This document shows positions 25,920 to 34,289 of a stretch of DNA of 64,000 nt, piece by piece. The stretch is from CAWCXF01 sp963799455 (lineage in GTDB: Bacteria > Pseudomonadota > Alphaproteobacteria > Rhodobacterales > Rhodobacteraceae): contig CAWCXF010000007.1 in NCBI GenBank assembly GCA_963799455.1, positions 1,488,001-1,552,000 on the forward strand, written 5' to 3'. A program made the position numbers and the translations under genes. Positions within the stretch are counted from its first letter, which is position 1. Every line of letters starts with the position of its first letter. The notes below the pieces were generated by a model. That model was given only the letters and a program-made list of their open reading frames with translations, was not told where the DNA came from and ran no database searches.

Positions 25920-26101
25920 GCCCCGCGGCGAGGCCGGCCGACGATCGGGCGACCCGGCGCCGCCCGCGCCCGCTCCTCGGCGGCCGGTCGGACCCCTCCC
26001 CGCCGGCACCCGATGCGAGACCTCCGCGTGGGCGCGCCGGGGAGGCTTCCCAGGCGGGCGGAGCTGTGCCACGCTCCGGTCCTGGAGGCATGGGGAGCGG
26101 C

Positions 26102-27466
26102 ATGGCGGACGGTCATCACGAGGGCGGGCTCGGGGGAGGCGGCCCCGAGCGCGGCGGCATCGCGCCGGGGCGGCTGAGCGAGGAGGAGCTGGCGGCGAAC
26201 TTCGCCGACCTCCATCCCGCCTACGACGCCCACGAGGCGCGCGTGCAGGCCGATCGCTGCTACTTCTGCCACGACGCGCCCTGTGTGGCGGCCTGCCCCA
26301 CCGCGATCGACATCCCCCTCTTCATCCGCCAGATCCAGACGGGCGTGCCCGAGGCCGCGGCGCGCACGATCTGGGACCAGAACGTCCTGGGCGGCATGTG
26401 CGCCCGCGTCTGCCCGACCGAGACGCTGTGCGAGGAGGCCTGCGTGCGCGAGGCGGCCGAGGAACGGCCGGTCGAGATCGGCCGCCTCCAGCGCTTCGCC
26501 ACCGACACGCTGATGGCCCGGGGTGTGCACCCCTACGCCCGCGCCGAGCCCACCGGCCACCGCGTGGCCGTCGTCGGCGCCGGCCCCGCCGGGCTTGCCT
26601 GCGCGCATCGCCTCGCCATGCGGGGCCACGACGTGACGCTGCTGGAGGCCCGGCCCAAGCCCGGCGGGCTCAACGAGTACGGGATCGCGGCTTACAAGAC
26701 GCCCGAGGCGTTCGCCGCGCGCGAGGTCGAGTGGCTGATGCAGATCGGCGGGATCGAGCTTCGCAACGGCGTGTCGCTCGGGGCCGACGTGGCGCTGGCC
26801 GACCTCCAGGCGGAGTTCGACGCGGTGTTCCTCGGCATGGGCCTCGGCGGCACCAACGCCTGGAGCGTCGCGGGGGGCGGGCGCGAGGGCGCGCACGACG
26901 CGGTGCGGTTCATCGCCGATCTGCGCCAGGCCGACGACCTGCGAACGCTGCCCGTCGGCCGCCACGTCGTGGTGATCGGCGGCGGCATGACGGCGGTGGA
27001 CGCGGCGGTGCAGTCGCGGCTCCTCGGCGCCGAGACGGTGACGATCGCCTACCGCCGCGCGCAGTCGAGCATGCCCGCCTCGCGCCACGAGCAGGATCTG
27101 GCGGCCCGCAAGGGCGTGCGGATCCTCGACCGGGCGGTGCTGCGCGAGGTCCACGGCAACGGCGCGGTGCGCGAGGTCGCGCTCGACCGGGTGGACGACG
27201 CCATGGAGCCCACCGGCGAGACGATCCGCCTGCCCTGCGACCAGCTCCTGCGCGCCATCGGCCAGTCGCCCGAAGGGCTGCCCGAGGATCTCGACAGGGA
27301 GCGCGGCCGGATCGCCGTGAACCACCTCGGGCGCACCTCGCTCGCGGGCGTCTGGGCCGGCGGCGACTGCGTCGCCGGCGGCTCGGACCTGACGGTGACG
27401 GCGGTGGCGCAGGGGCGCGACGCGGCCGAGGACATCCACGCGACGCTGGTGGCGGGCCGGTCATGA
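26102..27466 (+). CDS. preT: NAD-dependent dihydropyrimidine dehydrogenase, subunit PreT
   Basis: The NAD(H)- and FAD-binding half of the enzyme that reduces uracil or thymine. A 454-residue protein with two Fe-S cysteine clusters near the N-terminus (CYFCHDAPCVAACPT, and CARVCPTETLCEEAC), the FAD motif VAVVGAGPAGLACAHRLAMR, KPGGLNEYGIAAYK, the NAD motif VVVIGGGMTAVDAAVQSRLL and the C-terminal GVWAGGDCVAGGSDLTV. This matches the GltD-like PreT family. The ATG at 26102 follows GGAGCGGC; an ATG at 26090 upstream is possible. It should form a complex with PreA (28395-29699), separated here by two small genes. Confidence 0.92.
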   Translation: MADGHHEGGLGGGGPERGGIAPGRLSEEELAANFADLHPAYDAHEARVQADRCYFCHDAPCVAACPTAIDIPLFIRQIQTGVPEAAARTIWDQNVLGGMCARVCPTETLCEEACVREAAEERPVEIGRLQRFATDTLMARGVHPYARAEPTGHRVAVVGAGPAGLACAHRLAMRGHDVTLLEARPKPGGLNEYGIAAYKTPEAFAAREVEWLMQIGGIELRNGVSLGADVALADLQAEFDAVFLGMGLGGTNAWSVAGGGREGAHDAVRFIADLRQADDLRTLPVGRHVVVIGGGMTAVDAAVQSRLLGAETVTIAYRRAQSSMPASRHEQDLAARKGVRILDRAVLREVHGNGAVREVALDRVDDAMEPTGETIRLPCDQLLRAIGQSPEGLPEDLDRERGRIAVNHLGRTSLAGVWAGGDCVAGGSDLTVTAVAQGRDAAEDIHATLVAGRS

Positions 27467-27488
27467 CGGGCAGTGGCCGGGGGGGCGC

Positions 27489-27863
27489 GTGACGATGTTC
27501 AGCCATGTCGGATTCACCTCCATCCCCGTGGACGACCTCGAGCGCGCGCGCGACTTCTACCGCGACGTGATGGGGATGCAGGTCGTGATGGACGAGGCCG
27601 GCCCGTTCGGCCGCTGGATCATGCTGGGGCTCGAGGGCGCCGAGACGCGGGTGCATCTCGACCGCCGGCCCGAGGGCGAGGGCCCGCCGCCGAAGCCCGT
27701 GCTGGTGCTGGTGTCGCGCGACATCGACGGCGACTGCGAGCGGCTCTCGGAGCGCGGCGCGCGCATCCTCGCCGAGCCCTCGGCGGCCGAGTGGAACCCC
27801 GACATGCGCCGCGCGATCCTGCGCGACAGCGAGGGCAACGCGGTGCTGGTGACGACGCCGTGA
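27489..27863 (+). CDS. VOC-family (glyoxalase-like) protein
   Basis: A 124-residue protein of two beta-alpha-beta-beta-beta modules. Visible: FSHVGFTSIPVDDLERARDF, RDVMGMQVVMDEAG, and the C-terminal LRDSEGNAVLVTTP, where the Glu or Asp of the metal site would lie. This is the vicinal oxygen chelate fold; no specific reaction can be assigned. Start options are GTG 27489 or ATG 27495; GGGGGGGC precedes them. It lies between preT and preA and overlaps the next gene by GTGA, so it belongs to the same transcription unit. Confidence 0.8.
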   Translation: MTMFSHVGFTSIPVDDLERARDFYRDVMGMQVVMDEAGPFGRWIMLGLEGAETRVHLDRRPEGEGPPPKPVLVLVSRDIDGDCERLSERGARILAEPSAAEWNPDMRRAILRDSEGNAVLVTTP

Positions 27864-28381
27864 AGGGGCCCGCCGCGATCCCCGGCGAGAGCGCCGAGAG
27901 GCGCGCGTCGCGCCTCGAAGCCTCCGCGATGTCGGTGGTCGCGGGCGCGACCGACCCCGACCGCCTGCGCGCGATGATGGCCAACGCCGAGCGCCTCGAC
28001 GTTCCCGCCGTGCGCGACGCGGCCTTCCGGCGCCTGGCCGTCGTGCAGTCCGAGGGCGAGCCCGGGACTGCGGAGCACGACCTGTGGGCCGTGATCCACG
28101 CGATCGAGGAGATGAGGCGCCAGGAGGCCGGCAAGACGATCCGCCTCAGCTCCCTGCGCCGCGACATCCAGAAGCTCGGCATGGTGCCGGCCATCGACAA
28201 GCTGGTCGGCAAGCCCGGGCCGAGCGAGCGGTTCGAGGAGCTGATCGGCCGCGGCTACCCCGAGCTGACCGCCGAGGCGGTCGTGCTCGCCCATCCCGGG
28301 CGCTTCGGCGCCGAGGCGGTCGAGCGATCGCAGGAGCGGCTGCGCGGCGCCGGCGTCGATCCCGCCACCCTGACCGTCTGA
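27860..28381 (+). CDS. Hypothetical protein between preT and preA
   Basis: A 173-residue soluble protein starting at GTG 27860, overlapping the VOC stop. It is strongly helical: RLRAMMANAERLDVPAVRDA, AAFRRLAVVQSEG and WAVIHAIEEMRRQEAG. The second half reads KTIRLSSLRRDIQKLGMVPA and then FEELIGRGYPELTAEAVVLA. I do not recognise the family. Some restriction- or replication-related proteins carry a similar repeated charged-helix structure, but there is no catalytic motif. It is translationally coupled to its neighbours on both sides. Confidence 0.65.
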   Translation: MKGPAAIPGESAERRASRLEASAMSVVAGATDPDRLRAMMANAERLDVPAVRDAAFRRLAVVQSEGEPGTAEHDLWAVIHAIEEMRRQEAGKTIRLSSLRRDIQKLGMVPAIDKLVGKPGPSERFEELIGRGYPELTAEAVVLAHPGRFGAEAVERSQERLRGAGVDPATLTV

Positions 28382-28394
28382 GAGGAGGCCGGCC

Positions 28395-29699
28395 ATGGCC
28401 GATCTGAGCGTGGACTTCGTGGGCATCCGGGCGCCGAACCCGTTCTGGCTCGCCTCGGCGCCGCCCACCGACAAGGCCTACAACGTCCGGCGGGCCTTCA
28501 AGGCCGGCTGGGGCGGCGTGGTGTGGAAGACGCTGGGCGAGGCGGGGCCGCCGATCGTCAACGTCAACGGCCCACGCTACGGCGTCGTCCACGGCCCCGA
28601 CCGGCGCGTGCTGGGGCTCAACAACATCGAGCTGATCACCGACCGTCCGCTCGACGTGAACCTGCGCGAGATCAAGGAGGTCAAGCGCGAGTTCCCCGAC
28701 CGCGCCATGGTCGTCTCGCTCATGGTGCCCTGCGAGGAGGAGGCGTGGCGCTCGATCCTCGCGATGGTCGAGGAGACGGGCGCGGACGGGGTGGAGCTGA
28801 ACTTCGGCTGCCCGCACGGCATGTCCGAGCGCGGCATGGGCTCGGCGGTGGGGCAGGTGCCGGAATACGTCGAGATGGTCGCGCGCTGGTGCAAGGCGCA
28901 CACGCGCATGCCCGTCATCGTCAAGCTCACGCCCAACATCACCGACGTGCGGACGTCCGCGCGCGCCGCGGTGAGGGGCGGTGCGGACGCCGTGTCCCTC
29001 ATCAACACGATCAACTCGATCACCTCGGTCGATCTCGACGCGATGTGCCCGGAGCCCATGATCGACGGGCGCGGCGCCCATGGCGGCTACTGCGGACCGG
29101 CGGTGAAGCCCATCGCGCTCCACATGGTCGCCGACATCGCCCGCGACCCGGAATGCGCGGGCGTCCCGATCAGCGGCATCGGCGGCATCACCACCTGGCG
29201 CGACGCGGCGGAGTTCCTCGTGCTCGGCTGCGGCAGCGTGCAGGTCTGCACGGCCGCCATGACCTATGGCTTCAAGGTCGTCCAGGAGATGACGACGGGC
29301 CTGTCGGAGTGGATGGACGCCAAGGGCCACGCCTCGGTCGCCGCGGTCTCCGGGCGGGCCGTCCCGAACGTGACGGACTGGCAGCACCTCAACCTCGACT
29401 ACGTGACCAAGGCCCGCATCGACCAGGCGCTCTGCATCAAGTGCGGCCGCTGCTATGCCGCCTGCGAGGACACCTCGCACCAGGCCATCGGCATCGGGCC
29501 GAACCGTGTCTTCGAGGTCATCGACGCCGAGTGCGTGGCCTGCAACCTCTGCGTGGACGTCTGCCCGGTGGAGGACTGCATCACCATGGAGGCGCTGGCG
29601 CCGGGGACGACGGACCCGCGCACGGGCCGCGTGGTCCAAGGCGAGCACGCCGACTGGACGACGCATCCGAACAATCCCATGGCGACGGCGGCGGAGTAG
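28395..29699 (+). CDS. preA: NAD-dependent dihydropyrimidine dehydrogenase, subunit PreA
   Basis: The FMN-containing catalytic half that reduces uracil or thymine to the 5,6-dihydro compound, the first step of reductive pyrimidine breakdown. 434 residues. A TIM barrel comes first: NPFWLASAPPTDKAYNVRRA, WGGVVWKTLGEAG, ELNFGCPHGMSERGMGSAVG with the conserved active-site Cys, and SGIGGITTWRDAAEF. The C-terminus has two 4Fe-4S motifs, CIKCGRCYAACEDTSHQ and CVACNLCVDVCPVEDC. AGAGGAGGCC precedes the ATG. The partner is PreT; downstream steps are encoded at 30270 and 32200. Confidence 0.95.
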   Translation: MADLSVDFVGIRAPNPFWLASAPPTDKAYNVRRAFKAGWGGVVWKTLGEAGPPIVNVNGPRYGVVHGPDRRVLGLNNIELITDRPLDVNLREIKEVKREFPDRAMVVSLMVPCEEEAWRSILAMVEETGADGVELNFGCPHGMSERGMGSAVGQVPEYVEMVARWCKAHTRMPVIVKLTPNITDVRTSARAAVRGGADAVSLINTINSITSVDLDAMCPEPMIDGRGAHGGYCGPAVKPIALHMVADIARDPECAGVPISGIGGITTWRDAAEFLVLGCGSVQVCTAAMTYGFKVVQEMTTGLSEWMDAKGHASVAAVSGRAVPNVTDWQHLNLDYVTKARIDQALCIKCGRCYAACEDTSHQAIGIGPNRVFEVIDAECVACNLCVDVCPVEDCITMEALAPGTTDPRTGRVVQGEHADWTTHPNNPMATAAE

Positions 29700-29735
29700 C
29701 CGGCGGCCCCGGACCCGATCCGGGGCCCCGTCATC

Positions 29736-30086
29736 CTAGCGGATTTCGACGAAGAGGCGGAAGGGCAGGGCCGTGACGGAGCGGAACGTCTGGTAGACGT
29801 CGATCCGGTAGGTGCCGGGCCGCGTGACGAAGCGCACGTCGTCCTGGTTCTCGGCCACGCCGGGGATGTTGAACGCCATCCCGTTCTCGCCCACCACCCG
29901 AACGCGGGCCTGCTGCCCTGCCCCGACCCCGAGGGTGTAGCAAGCGATCCCCTCCGCGGGCGCCACGCCTGAGACCTCCCCGGAGGAGGCCCCTCGGGCG
30001 AAGCGGATCTCGGAACACCCTTGCGCCGTCCCGACGGTCGGCATCGCCGCGAGCGTCAGGGCGAGGGCGAGCGATTTCGGCATCAT
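29736..30086 (-). CDS. Secreted lysozyme-inhibitor-like protein (PliI/PliG type)
   Basis: A 116-residue exported protein with signal peptide MPKSLALALTLAAMPTVGTA. The mature part is a small beta sandwich: IRFARGASSGEVSGVAPAEG, YTLGVGAGQQARVRVVGENG, AFNIPGVAENQDDVRFV and the ending TYRIDVYQTFRSVTALPFRL. This pattern (F-GASS- then YxLxAxxGQ, a V/F-x-N strand and a final YxIxVY strand) is that of periplasmic inhibitors of I- and G-type lysozymes and related pre-peptidase-like domains. The assignment is by pattern recognition only. The gene lies on the opposite strand between preA and the hydrolase, an unexpected place for it. Two cysteines may form a disulfide. Confidence 0.6.
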   Translation of the reverse strand: MMPKSLALALTLAAMPTVGTAQGCSEIRFARGASSGEVSGVAPAEGIACYTLGVGAGQQARVRVVGENGMAFNIPGVAENQDDVRFVTRPGTYRIDVYQTFRSVTALPFRLFVEIR

Positions 30087-30269
30087 GGGTCGCTCCGTGT
30101 CGGGTCGTGTCAGACCTCCGCAGTTTTCGCCGAGGACTGGCCTAAGGGCAATGACGATTGCGTGGGTGGACGGCGCGGTCCGCAGGGGCTGGACGACGCG
30201 GAACCTTCCCGTCACCTTCGAGGCGGCGCGGCCTCGCCCCGGCGGCCGGGCTCTGAGAAGGAGGACGAC

Positions 30270-31529
30270 ATGGACGGCGCACCCGCCCGCGCAGAGAACA
30301 TGGCGGTCGACGCCGACCGCCTTTGGGACAGCCTCATGGAGATGGCCCGCATCGGCCCCGGCGTCGCGGGCGGCAACGACCGCCAGACCCTGACCGACGC
30401 CGACGCCGAGGGCCGCGCGCTGTTCAAGCGATGGGCCGAGGAGGCGGGCTGCACCGTCGGCGTGGACGCCCTCGGCACCATGTTCGCCACCCGCCCCGGC
30501 GAGGACCCCGACGCGCTGCCGGTCTACGTCGGCTCGCACCTCGACACCCAGCCCACGGGCGGCAAGTACGACGGGGTGCTGGGCGTGCTGGGCGGCCTGG
30601 AGATCGTGCGCTCGCTCAACGACCTGGGCGTCAGGACCAAGCACCCGATCTGCGTCGTCAACTTCACCAACGAGGAGGGCACCCGCTTCGCCCCCGCCAT
30701 GCTGGCCTCGGGCGTCTTCGTGGGCGTCCACGACCAGGCCTGGGCGGAGGACCGCACGGACGCCTCGGGCGCGCGCTTCGGCGACGAGCTCGACCGCATC
30801 GGCTGGCGTGGGCCGGAGCCCGTGGGCGCCCGGAAGATGCGCGCCTTCTTCGAGCTGCACATCGAGCAGGGCCCGATCCTGGAGGCTGAGGGGCGCGACA
30901 TCGGCGTCGTGACCCACGGCCAGGGGCTCTGGTGGCTCCAGGTCACGCTCACGGGCCGCGAGAGCCACACGGGCTCCACGCCCATGGAGATGCGCCGCAA
31001 TGCCGGCCTCGGCATGGCCCGCGTGACCGAGGCCGTCCACCGCATCGCCATGGACGCGCAGCCCGACGCCGTGGGCGCCATCGGCCAGGCCGACGTGTAT
31101 CCCAACTCGCGCAACGTGATCCCCGGCCGCGCGGTCTTCACCATCGACTTCCGCTCGCCCGACCGCGAGAAGCTCGACGCCATGAAGGCCCGCCTCGAGC
31201 GCGAGGCGGCCGAGATCGCCTCCGACCTCGGCCTCGGGATCGAGATCGAGGAGGCCGGCCACTTCGACCCGGTGACCTTCGACGAGGACTGCGTCGCGGC
31301 TGTCCGCACCGCGGCCGAGCGCCTGGGCTACAGCCACATGGACCTCGTCTCGGGCGCCGGCCACGACGCCTGCTGGATCAACCGCGTGGCCCCCACGGCG
31401 ATGGTCATGTGCCCCTGCGTGGGCGGGCTGTCGCACAACGAGGCCGAGGAGATCACGCGCGACTGGGCCAGGGCCGGGGCGGACGTGCTGCTGCATGCGG
31501 TGGTGGAGACGGCGGAGGTGGTGGGGTGA
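30270..31529 (+). CDS. Zn-dependent amidohydrolase, beta-ureidopropionase / N-carbamoyl-L-amino-acid hydrolase
   Basis: Hydrolyses N-carbamoyl-beta-alanine (or -aminoisobutyrate) to the amino acid, CO2 and ammonia, the last step of reductive pyrimidine degradation. 419 residues of the M20-like AmaB/HyuC/PydC family. Zinc ligands visible: His in YVGSHLDTQPTGGKYDGV, the bridging Asp in that same motif, Glu pair in VVNFTNEEGTRFAP, His in FFELHIEQGPILE and the C-terminal His in GLSHNEAEE. DLVSGAGHDACWINRVAPTA (about residues 354-373) is the usual substrate-pocket loop. An excellent AGGAGG precedes the ATG at 30270. With preTA and dihydropyrimidinase it completes the pathway. Confidence 0.92.
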   Translation: MDGAPARAENMAVDADRLWDSLMEMARIGPGVAGGNDRQTLTDADAEGRALFKRWAEEAGCTVGVDALGTMFATRPGEDPDALPVYVGSHLDTQPTGGKYDGVLGVLGGLEIVRSLNDLGVRTKHPICVVNFTNEEGTRFAPAMLASGVFVGVHDQAWAEDRTDASGARFGDELDRIGWRGPEPVGARKMRAFFELHIEQGPILEAEGRDIGVVTHGQGLWWLQVTLTGRESHTGSTPMEMRRNAGLGMARVTEAVHRIAMDAQPDAVGAIGQADVYPNSRNVIPGRAVFTIDFRSPDREKLDAMKARLEREAAEIASDLGLGIEIEEAGHFDPVTFDEDCVAAVRTAAERLGYSHMDLVSGAGHDACWINRVAPTAMVMCPCVGGLSHNEAEEITRDWARAGADVLLHAVVETAEVVG

Positions 31530-31552
31530 GGCGGCTGAACGGCCACTGGGGG

Positions 31553-31705
31553 TCAGTCGTCCCCGGTCAAGACGCGGCGCAGATCCTCGGGGCGAAGCCA
31601 ACGGAGCATCGGCTTCTGCTCGGGCACCTTGATCGGCTTGACCGGCCTCGCAGGCTCGGCGGGCTCGTGAGCGCCGTCCGGCCTGTCCTCGTTCCCATCG
31701 GGCAT
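31553..31705 (-). CDS. Small acidic protein of 50 residues, function unknown
   Basis: A short gene of 50 codons on the minus strand, from the ATG at 31703-31705 to the TGA at 31553-31555. It begins MPDGNEDRPDGAHEPAEPAR and ends MLRWLRPEDLRRVLTGDD. GGAGG lies 8 bases before the ATG. The first half is Pro/Glu/Asp-rich and likely disordered; the second is an amphipathic helix with a WLRPEDL core. It is divergent from the membrane protein at 31718 and convergent with the hydrolase. I do not recognise it. The ribosome site, spacing and sensible composition support a real gene. Confidence 0.5.
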   Translation of the reverse strand: MPDGNEDRPDGAHEPAEPARPVKPIKVPEQKPMLRWLRPEDLRRVLTGDD

Positions 31706-31717
31706 CCTTAGACCTCC

Positions 31718-32179
31718 ATGACGCCGAACCAAGAGGCGCTCCTGCGCGAAGCATATCGCCGATCCGAGAAGCGTCTAGAGAACCAGCAGGCCATCGCGGT
31801 CGCCTTCGATGGACGATCGCTGCTACAAGCCACCATCGTGGCCGCGGTGCTCGCGTTCGTCGTCACCCAGATGGGCTCCGACCGCCAGGGACTGTTCGTC
31901 GGAGCCATCCTCTTCCTCTCGGTCAGCTTGGCCCTCGCGATCCTCTCGGTCTATCCGACCCGCTTCTACGCGGCCGGTTCGGCCCACTCCGAGCTTGCCG
32001 CCCTCATCGATCAAGATGCCGACGAGCTGGCGGTGATCAAGGGCCTCGCGGAGAACAACGACCTCTACATCGAGCGCAACGACCTCGCGGCCTCGGTGCG
32101 GGTCACGCTATACCGTCTCTCGACGATCTTCGCGGTGCTCGGCCTTCCGTTGGCCATCATCGCCCTCTTACGAAGCTAA
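31718..32179 (+). CDS. Three-span membrane protein of unknown family
   Basis: A 153-residue protein. Charged N-terminal helix (NQEALLREAYRRSEKRLENQ), two spans (LLQATIVAAVLAFVVTQ and LFVGAILFLSVSLALAILSV), a cytoplasmic part with FYAAGSAHSELAALIDQDAD and AENNDLYIERNDLAASVRVT, and a C-terminal span (LSTIFAVLGLPLAIIALL). Helix plus 2TM plus linker plus 1TM resembles the SLATT/PycTM effector layout of nucleotide-signalling defence systems, but no cyclase gene is nearby, so this is only a similarity of shape. It sits between two pyrimidine genes and 20 bases before dihydropyrimidinase, so it may be cotranscribed with it. The start ATG at 31718 has CTTAGACCTCC upstream, a poor site. Confidence 0.65.
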   Translation: MTPNQEALLREAYRRSEKRLENQQAIAVAFDGRSLLQATIVAAVLAFVVTQMGSDRQGLFVGAILFLSVSLALAILSVYPTRFYAAGSAHSELAALIDQDADELAVIKGLAENNDLYIERNDLAASVRVTLYRLSTIFAVLGLPLAIIALLRS

Positions 32180-32199
32180 GCCAGGAGCAAGGGCAGAGC

Positions 32200-33657
32200 A
32201 TGACCACCGTCATCAAGAACGGCACCGTCGTCACCGCCGACCGCCAATACCGCGCCGACGTGCTCATCGAGGGCGAGACCATCGCCGCCGTGGGCCCCGA
32301 CCTCAGCGGCGACGAGATGATCGACGCCACGGACGCCTACGTCATCCCCGGCGGCATCGACCCGCACACGCATCTGGAGATGCCCTTCATGGGCACCACC
32401 GCCGCCGAGACCTTCGCCAGCGGCACCTTCGCCGCCGCCTCGGGCGGGACCACCATGCTCGTGGACTTCGTGCTGCCCGGGGACGACGGGCTCGTCGCCG
32501 CGGTGGACGAGTGGGACCGCAAGTCCGAGGGCCAGATCTGCACCGACATCTCCTACCACGTGGCGATCACCGGCTGGTCTGAGCGCATCCACGACGAGAT
32601 GGCCGAGGTCGTCGCGCGCGGCATCAACACCTTCAAGCACTTCATGGCCTACAAGGGCGCGCTGATGGTGGAGGACGACGAGATGTTCGCCTCCTTCCGC
32701 CGCTGCGCCGAGCTCGGCGCGCTGCCGCTCGTCCACGCCGAGAACGGGGACATCGTGGCGGCCCTCCAGGAGCGCTACATGGCCGAGGGGGTCACGGGCC
32801 CCGAGGGCCACGCCTACTCCCGCCCGCCCGAGGTCGAGGGCGAGGCCGCCAACCGGGCCATCATGATCGCGGACGCCGCCGGCACGCCGCTCTACATCGT
32901 CCACGTCTCCTGCGAGCAGGCCCACGAGGCCATCCGCCGCGCGCGCCAGAAGGGTGCGCGCGTCTACGGTGAACCTCTCATTCAGCATCTCACCCTGGAC
33001 GAGACCGAGTACTTCAACAAGGATTGGCAATACGCCGCGCGCCGCGTCATGTCCCCGCCGTTCCGCTCCAAGGCGCATCAGGACGGGCTCTGGGCCGGGT
33101 TGGCCGCGGGCTCGCTCCAGGTGGTGGCGACGGACCACTGCGCCTTCTCCGACGAGCAGAAGCGGATGGGGGTGGGGGACTTCACGCGCATCCCCAACGG
33201 CACCGGGGGGCTCGAGGACCGGATGGCCGTGCTCTGGACCCGCGGCGTCGAGACCGGGCGGCTCACGCCCGAGGAGTTCGTGGCCGTCACGTCCACCAAC
33301 ATCGCGCGGATCCTGAACGTCTATCCCCGCAAGGGCGCGCTGGTGCCGGGGGCGGACGCGGACGTGGTGGTGTGGGATCCGGGGCTGTCGAAGACGATCT
33401 CGGCGGCGAGCCAGAAGTCGATCATCGACTACAACGTGTTCGAGGGCATCGAGGTCACGGCCCAGGCCCGCTACACCCTCTCGCGCGGCGAGGTCATCTG
33501 GGCCCACGGCCAGAACAGCGAGCCCCGGCCGGGGCGGGGGCGGTTCGTGCCGCGCCCCGCCTTCCCCTCGGCGGCCAAGGCGCTCTCGACGTGGAAGGCG
33601 CTCAACACGCCGCGCAAGGTGGAGCGCGACCCGCGGAACATCCCGGCGGGGGTATGA
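32200..33657 (+). CDS. hydA: Dihydropyrimidinase
   Basis: Opens the ring of dihydrouracil or dihydrothymine. A 485-residue cyclic amidohydrolase: metal His pair in GIDPHTHLEMPF, the carbamylated lysine in FKHFMAYKGALM, third His in LVHAENGD, fourth in IVHVSCEQAHE and the Asp in VVATDHCAFSDEQK. C-terminal GVGDFTRIPNGTGGLEDRMA is typical of the dihydropyrimidinase/hydantoinase group rather than dihydroorotase. AGGAGCAAGGG supplies the ribosome site. Next to an ABC importer and the genes for steps one and three of the pathway. The overlap of its stop with the following start (ATGA) shows coupling. Confidence 0.95.
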   Translation: MTTVIKNGTVVTADRQYRADVLIEGETIAAVGPDLSGDEMIDATDAYVIPGGIDPHTHLEMPFMGTTAAETFASGTFAAASGGTTMLVDFVLPGDDGLVAAVDEWDRKSEGQICTDISYHVAITGWSERIHDEMAEVVARGINTFKHFMAYKGALMVEDDEMFASFRRCAELGALPLVHAENGDIVAALQERYMAEGVTGPEGHAYSRPPEVEGEAANRAIMIADAAGTPLYIVHVSCEQAHEAIRRARQKGARVYGEPLIQHLTLDETEYFNKDWQYAARRVMSPPFRSKAHQDGLWAGLAAGSLQVVATDHCAFSDEQKRMGVGDFTRIPNGTGGLEDRMAVLWTRGVETGRLTPEEFVAVTSTNIARILNVYPRKGALVPGADADVVVWDPGLSKTISAASQKSIIDYNVFEGIEVTAQARYTLSRGEVIWAHGQNSEPRPGRGRFVPRPAFPSAAKALSTWKALNTPRKVERDPRNIPAGV

Positions 33658-34289
33658 TGATGCCCCGCCTCGCGCTCGACCGCCGCACAGCACTCCTCGG
33701 CGCAGCCGCATGCGCACTGCCCCTGCCGAGCCTGGCTTCGGACGCGGTCTCCTCCGTCCCCACGGAGGACACGTTCTGGCGCCTGGCCGAGGCCGCCCGA
33801 GCCGTCTGTCCGAATCCCAACGACCTCCCCTGTCACTACCGAGCCGGCCTCGCCGCGATGTCGCGGGACGAGACCTACGACTGCCTCGACGGGCTGGCGA
33901 GCGTCTACGCCCGCATCCACACCCCCGAGATGCGCCGGGTGGAGCGCCTCCTGCTCGGGTTCTACGACGGCGACAACCTCCTCGCGCTGACGTGGGGCCT
34001 GATCCACGCGGGGCGCACGTTCTGCGACGCCGCGATCCGTGACCCCGAGACGATGGCGGGGCACGTTCCGACCTATTGGCTCGGAAATTTCCATTGCCTC
34101 CCCTTCGACGAGGCGCAGAGGCGCGTTGGCCATGACCATGGCTTCCAGTACTACCCGGAGATGCCGCCCCCCGAACTCGACTGGACCGACGATCAGCTTC
34201 GTCGCCGCTTTCCCCGCTTGGCCGCGTGGGCGCCGACGTTCGCTTCGATCGAGAAAAGCCGCTGCCCACCGTTCGCACTCAATGTCTGA
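33654..34289 (+). CDS. Tat/Sec-exported hypothetical protein in the pyrimidine operon
   Basis: A 211-residue protein. Three ATGs in a row (33654, 33657, 33660) overlap the dihydropyrimidinase stop. The N-terminus (LALDRRTALLGAAACALPLP, then SLASDA) has a twin-arginine pair followed by a short hydrophobic stretch, so export by Tat is likely. The mature part is rich in Cys, Trp and His (CPNPNDLPCHYRAGLAAM, DETYDCLDGLASVYARIHTP and YWLGNFHCLPFDEAQRRVG), which suggests disulfides or metal binding. No family is recognised. Its operon position suggests a role in uptake or sensing of the pathway's substrate, but it may be unrelated. Confidence 0.65.
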   Translation: MMMPRLALDRRTALLGAAACALPLPSLASDAVSSVPTEDTFWRLAEAARAVCPNPNDLPCHYRAGLAAMSRDETYDCLDGLASVYARIHTPEMRRVERLLLGFYDGDNLLALTWGLIHAGRTFCDAAIRDPETMAGHVPTYWLGNFHCLPFDEAQRRVGHDHGFQYYPEMPPPELDWTDDQLRRRFPRLAAWAPTFASIEKSRCPPFALNV

